Below, one piece after another: positions 8,076 through 10,995 of a DNA stretch of 10,995 nt; position 1 is the stretch's first letter; the number at the start of each line of letters is the position of its first letter. The DNA lies in assembly GCA_037380725.1 (NCBI GenBank), contig JARRRL010000084.1:1-10995 (forward strand). The letters are read 5' to 3'. The notes under the pieces were generated by a model. The model was not told where the DNA came from. It did no database searches and was given only the letters and a program-made list of their open reading frames with translations. A program made the position numbers and the translations under genes. This DNA is from JARRRL01 sp037380725. GTDB taxonomy: Bacteria > Pseudomonadota > Gammaproteobacteria > Pseudomonadales > JANQJO01.

Positions 8076-8548
8076 ATGTCCATTTTTTTACAATATGAAG
8101 GTATTAAAGGTGAGTCTTCAGATAGCGGTCACCAAGGTTGGATGGATGTTGAGAGCGTCACCTGGGGAATTGGTCGTAGCATTAACTCATCAACCTCTAC
8201 GCAAGGGGATCGTGAATCATCAAACGCCGTAATCAGTGATTTACACATCACACGATATATGGATAAAGCCACACCTAAGTTGTTTATCGAATCATGTTGT
8301 GGAACAGGTAAAGAAGTAAAAATTAATTTGACCAAAACTGGAAAAGGTGGCGGTGCGGATGTATTCATGGAGTACACGCTTAAAAATGCGTTGATCAGTA
8401 ATTATTCTGTGTCTGCGTCCAGTCAGGATACAAATCGTCCAAGCGAAACGCTGACCATCAGTATTGTGGATGTGGAAGTGAAATACACGCCTTATGATGA
8501 AGATGGTAACGCAGAAGCTGCGATTGCTGTTGGCTTTGACACAGCCAG
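8076..8548 (+). CDS. hcp: Hcp/TssD, T6SS inner tube protein (3' end lost in the gap)
   Basis: Hcp (TssD) forms the hexameric rings that stack into the T6SS inner tube. It is propelled out when the sheath contracts and also carries small effectors. 157 complete residues are visible, then AGN (Ser or Arg) at the N run. The family fold is recognisable: FLQYEGIKGESSDSGHQGW at the N-terminus, VESVTWGIGR, ISDLHITRYMDKATPKLFIES in the middle, LTISIVDVEVKYTPYDEDG and AVGFDTA near the end. Relatives of this Hcp type end only a few residues after the FDTA motif, so about 5-10 residues plus the stop are missing. The start is well supported: AAGGA at 8065-8069, 6 bp before ATG. There is no signal peptide, as expected. 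The frame read across the N run is an artefact. Confidence 0.95.
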
Positions 8549-8556
8549 NNNNNNNN
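8549..8556. other. assembly gap (8 N)
   Basis: Eight undetermined bases. hcp enters from the left and galM from the right on the opposite strand, and both lack only their last codons and stops. Eight bases cannot hold two gene ends, so the true gap is longer than shown and its size is nominal. Confidence 0.95.
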
Positions 8557-9608
8557 TCGACCCAAAATTGATAAAGTATTTCTTCCTGATAATCTTTCCC
8601 AGGAATTAGCTTTGTGCTGGGGAAATGATCTATATTTGGTGTGTTCGGATAGTGTTGTGGCTCGAGACAAATACCAGAAAAGGGGCCAAAGCCACCGTCA
8701 CACGGTTGGCCCGATAAGAATTGACTTGTGTACAGCTGTAAACCTGGCTGTGAACTGCTCACACTTAAGCATCGACCGGAAAGTGTTGATTTCAAAATTG
8801 CTTTTGGGGGCAGATGCTTGATCAGTGGATTGGCGTAGCAATCATCAAATCCGGTTAAATTTTGATCACGCAGGGATCTGAATTTCAGGTCTAATTGCTG
8901 GGGATTGGAAAAATCAAAAACAGTTCCTGCTGTTGGCAGAAAGTGGCCTGTAGGAATGGCATCTTCGTCCACCTCCAATCGATGAGTGGCTGCAAGCTCT
9001 AGCGTGTGATTGCCCACCGTTTTTTCTTGTTCAAGCGCGAGATTCCAATAAGCGTGGTTGGTGAAGTTTACATGGGTTGTCGCATCGGTCTGTGCCCAGA
9101 ATTGGATACGCATTGTATTGTCACTGCTCACGGTATAGGTTGTGCGTGCAGTGAGTTCTCCTGGGTAGCCCATATCACCTGGTGGACTGTGTATGCTAAA
9201 AACGACGCCAAGCTCTGCCGTTTGGTTTTGATTAATGCGAGTGAAAGGCTCGGCATGCCACATTTGTCGTCCAAGTCCACGTATACCGCCATGAAGATGG
9301 TGCTTTCCTTCGTTCATCGATAAGACATGCTGGATGCCATCCAGGGTGAATGCGGCCCCTGCGATGCGGTTACAAAAACGCCCCACTGTGCTACCAAAGG
9401 AAGGATGTGGACCTAGATAACCAGACAAATTTGGAAACCCCAATGTTACAGGGCCTGAGTGATCGAACTGATCAGGTGTATGTACTTGTACGAGGGTTGC
9501 ACCAAACGGAATAAGGGATACGCTCAATCCATTGCCGTTATCGCAGTGGTAGCACAGTACTGGTGAGTCTTGATCGGTTTTGCCAAAAATCGTTTCAGTG
9601 ACATTCAT
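8557..9608 (-). CDS. galM: aldose 1-epimerase (mutarotase) GalM, C-terminal end lost in the gap
   Basis: Galactose mutarotase-type aldose 1-epimerase, which interconverts alpha and beta anomers of hexoses in the cytoplasm and feeds the Leloir pathway. 350 complete residues are visible. Catalytic and substrate residues are recognisable: His106 in LHGG, His185 (the catalytic acid) in NFTNHAYWNL, Asp255 in TGFDDCY and Glu316 (the catalytic base) in GICLEPQHYP. NRIAG (80-84) and FPSTKLIPGKDY near the end also match the family. The C-terminus ILYQFWV corresponds to the usual final strand, so few residues are missing beyond the gap. The start ATG (complement of 9606-9608) has AGGAAG (complement of 9619-9624) 10 bp upstream. 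No other galactose gene is visible. The next gene, cysQ, is divergent. Confidence 0.94.
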
Positions 9609-9700
9609 GGTTCCATTGCTTCCTGTCGCGTAAACGTTCTAATCGTTATTGCTAAAGTAAGATCAATCTTTAGTTGTGGTGGGCTATTCATATTGTATGC

Positions 9701-9734
9701 TTGGTCGTGTTAAATTGGTCAAATACCTGACCAA
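9701..9734. promoter_or_regulatory. operator-like set of three TTGGTC half-sites upstream of galM
   Basis: TTGGTC occurs at 9701-9706 and 9715-9720, and its reverse complement GACCAA at 9729-9734, with exactly 14 bp between successive copies. The last two form a perfect 7-bp dyad, TTGGTCA-N6-TGACCAA (9715-9734). On the galM strand, TTGACC (complement of 9717-9722) resembles a -35 element, though the nearest -10-like TACAAT is 19 bp away. This suggests a repressor or activator site about 100 bp upstream of galM. The regulator is unknown. Confidence 0.45.
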
Positions 9735-9863
9735 AATCGTAGCACTTTCACGTTTGGTTTGCGATCACATGGCTGTGATGGATCGGAGGCTAAGGCTTGC
9801 TCTGACTTTGCTGTTCCCTGTTTTGCTCACTCTTGTCTTGCACAGTACCCGATTGCTGTGGGA

Positions 9864-9883
9864 TCCGCACTGTATTGTGCGGA
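9864..9883. promoter_or_regulatory. 7-bp perfect inverted repeat upstream of cysQ
   Basis: TCCGCAC (9864-9870), a 6-base loop and GTGCGGA (9877-9883), ending 9 bp before a TATAAT (9893-9898). It has no following T-run, so it is not a typical intrinsic terminator. Its position fits an operator overlapping a cysQ promoter or a hairpin in a longer leader. Chance is not excluded. Confidence 0.3.
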
Positions 9884-10013
9884 GACCTGTATTATAATCC
9901 CGGTTCCCGTTGTTTCTTGGCGCAGCCATCGCCTTGCCGTTTTCCAGGATAACGCGGAGTAACGTTAGGCAGTAGTGTGTCGTAAATCTCATTGTGGTGG
10001 AGGCAGCGTTAGT

Positions 10014-10995
10014 TTGAATGATTCGGTACTCGAGCAAGTTTTACAAGCGGTTGTTACAGCAGGCAAGGCTATTCTTGCTGTCAGAGATCACACTGAGATG
10101 GTGGTGGAGCGAAAAGCAGATGAGAGTCCAGTGACGCAAGCAGATACAGCTGCTCATCACATTCTGATGAGCGCTTTGGAGCGACTGTCCTATGGTCCTG
10201 TCTTATCTGAGGAAGGACAGAAAATTCCATGGGTGGAGCGGCAAAGTTGGCAGCAATACTGGCTCGTGGACCCCTTGGATGGTACCAAAGAATTTGTTCA
10301 GGGTCGTGCTGAGTTTACCGTTAATGTGGCGCTGATTCGTGACGGCGAGCCCATATTTGGTGTTGTTTCCGCTCCAGCTTTAGAACAACTGTATGTGGGT
10401 TGCTTAAACTCAGATCTAACGGGTCATAATACGATGGCTTGGAAAGCACGTCTTCCTAAGTCGGATGTGTTTGCATTATCGGATCTTGATCGAGAGCCAC
10501 TGCGTGTCGTCTCCCCGCCTGTTGAAAGTGCACCGTGGCGTGTTGTGGGGAGTCGCTTACACCAAAGCGCTGAATCACAGGCTTTTTTGTCTTGTTTCCC
10601 TGAGTATACATTGATGTCGATCGGCAGTTCGCTCAAATTTTGTCGGATTGCTGAAGGACTGGCCGATATATATCCACGTATGGCACCTACGAGCGAGTGG
10701 GACACGGCTGCAGCGCACGCTGTCTTGCTGGCAGCGGGTGGAGAGGTCATCAACCGAAATACCGGGGAAGCTCTCGTATACAATAGCAAATCATCTTTGC
10801 TTAACCCTCATTTTGGCGAGCAAGCTCCTCTAAAAACCAGCGGAATTGTCTTAATTGACGACATCGAATTACATCTACACCCTTATTGGCAAAAAACGAT
10901 ACTGAATCGTCTTACAAATACTTTTCCTCAACTACAATTTATTGTAGCTACCCAAAGTCCGGATATTTTAACCACCGTTCAACCGGAAAATATTC
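10014..10995 (+). CDS. cysQ: 3'(2'),5'-bisphosphate nucleotidase CysQ, fused in frame to an ATPase fragment, no stop in window
   Basis: CysQ is a Mg2+-dependent phosphatase of the inositol monophosphatase family that removes the 3'-phosphate of 3'-phosphoadenosine 5'-phosphate, the by-product of PAPS reduction in sulfate assimilation. Residues 1-~266 are CysQ: KADESPVTQAD (34-44), LSEEG (64-68), the metal-binding WLVDPLDGTKEF (83-94) and EWDTAAAHAVLLAAGG (228-243), ending with SLLNPHF (261-267), where CysQ normally has only a few residues left. No stop follows. The frame continues into an unrelated ATPase segment. The start is taken as TTG 10014 because GGAGG (9999-10003) lies 10 bp upstream. 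An in-frame GTG at 9975 is the alternative, and the nearby ATG at 10018 is out of frame. The CysQ catalytic core is complete. The fusion is probably a rearrangement or misassembly. Confidence 0.88.
   Translation, partial: MNDSVLEQVLQAVVTAGKAILAVRDHTEMVVERKADESPVTQADTAAHHILMSALERLSYGPVLSEEGQKIPWVERQSWQQYWLVDPLDGTKEFVQGRAEFTVNVALIRDGEPIFGVVSAPALEQLYVGCLNSDLTGHNTMAWKARLPKSDVFALSDLDREPLRVVSPPVESAPWRVVGSRLHQSAESQAFLSCFPEYTLMSIGSSLKFCRIAEGLADIYPRMAPTSEWDTAAAHAVLLAAGGEVINRNTGEALVYNSKSSLLNPHFGEQAPLKTSGIVLIDDIELHLHPYWQKTILNRLTNTFPQLQFIVATQSPDILTTVQPENI
10803..10995 (+). pseudogene. C-terminal fragment of an AAA_21/RecF-like ATPase, joined to cysQ
   Basis: From about residue 264 of the fused frame the translation becomes an ABC/AAA_21-type ATPase of the SMC/RecF/OLD kind: a Walker B block GIVLIDDIELHLHPYWQ (277-293) and the following strand LQFIVATQSPDILTTV (307-322). 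The N-terminal half with Walker A is absent, so this piece cannot bind ATP by itself. Two positions differ from the commonest form: the Walker B catalytic Glu is Asp (DD for DE), and the switch His is Gln (TQSP for THSP). Related subfamilies may tolerate both. G+C is about 39% over 10815-10995 by hand count, against about 58% in two sampled 60-base stretches of cysQ (10261-10320 and 10501-10560). Such ATPases occur in mobile and defence loci, but the specific system cannot be named from this fragment. It continues beyond the right edge. Confidence 0.72.

Larger units (their letters stand above)
9609..10013. other. 405-bp divergent intergenic region between galM and cysQ
   Basis: It should hold the promoters of both galM (minus strand) and cysQ (plus strand). 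I find no credible gene. Short open frames are present but have neither ribosome sites nor recognisable products. It does contain three short perfect dyads (9715-9734, 9764-9779 and 9864-9883), a TATAAT at 9893-9898 on the cysQ side without a properly spaced -35, and the strong cysQ ribosome site GGAGG at 9999-10003. Confidence 0.6.

Noticed and set aside
8292..8548. Extension of galM through the N run into the left side
   Set aside because: It is only antisense to hcp. GalM homology ends at ILYQFWV, right at the gap.
8557..8609. Extension of hcp through the N run to a stop at 8607-8609
   Set aside because: This stretch is the reverse complement of the galM 3' end, and the frame across the Ns is meaningless.
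9764..9779. CRP site
   Set aside because: The half-sites are in inverted order (TCACA then TGTGA) with 4-bp spacing, unlike TGTGA-N6-TCACA.
9676..9962. Small plus-strand ORFs in the galM-cysQ region, one with a hydrophobic stretch
   Set aside because: They overlap each other in different frames, have no ribosome sites and resemble no known product.
1..10995. CRISPR array, tRNA/rRNA gene, insertion sequence or prophage attachment site
   Set aside because: No regularly spaced repeats, no cloverleaf or rRNA-like stretch, and no transposase or integrase frame was seen on either strand.

Overview
The window carries the 3' part of a type VI secretion system (T6SS) locus, followed by two metabolic genes and a gene junction that looks chimeric. 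Proteobacterial T6SS gene content, Shine-Dalgarno motifs and mid-range G+C point to a gammaproteobacterium. The sequence alone does not support a genus. A run of 8 N shows that this is a draft or metagenomic scaffold.

Positions 1-8548 (T6SS, all on +): the end of tssC (sheath), tagJ/impE (sheath accessory), tssE, tssF and tssG (baseplate), tssH/clpV (sheath-recycling AAA+ ATPase) and hcp/tssD (inner tube). tssE-tssF overlap by 8 bp and tssF-tssG by 4 bp, so they are probably translationally coupled. The other spacers are 52-90 bp, except for a 369-bp AT-rich spacer before hcp that could hold a separate hcp promoter. TagJ together with ClpV fits the T6SS class typified by P. aeruginosa H1-T6SS, in which TagJ/HsiE contacts TssB and ClpV. 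The membrane complex (TssJLM), TssK, TssA, VgrG and effectors are not in the window. I see no novel T6SS component among these genes.

Positions 8549-8556: an assembly gap. hcp on the left and galM on the right (minus strand) converge on it, and each lacks its last few codons. The true gap is therefore larger than 8 bp, and the adjacency of the T6SS to galM rests on scaffolding only.

Positions 8557-10995: galM (aldose 1-epimerase, minus strand), a 405-bp divergent intergenic region with three short perfect dyads including a set of TTGGTC half-sites, and cysQ (3'(2'),5'-bisphosphate nucleotidase, plus strand, TTG start). cysQ has no stop where one is expected. It reads in frame, at a shared Leu-Asn-Pro-His-Phe motif, into the C-terminal half of an unrelated AAA_21/RecF-like ATPase with no Walker A, and runs off the window. 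G+C drops sharply at this join.

The best leads are the cysQ::ATPase junction (rearrangement or misassembly), three independent short tandem duplications (15, 11 and 17 bp) within the T6SS operon, and the operator-like half-site array upstream of galM.
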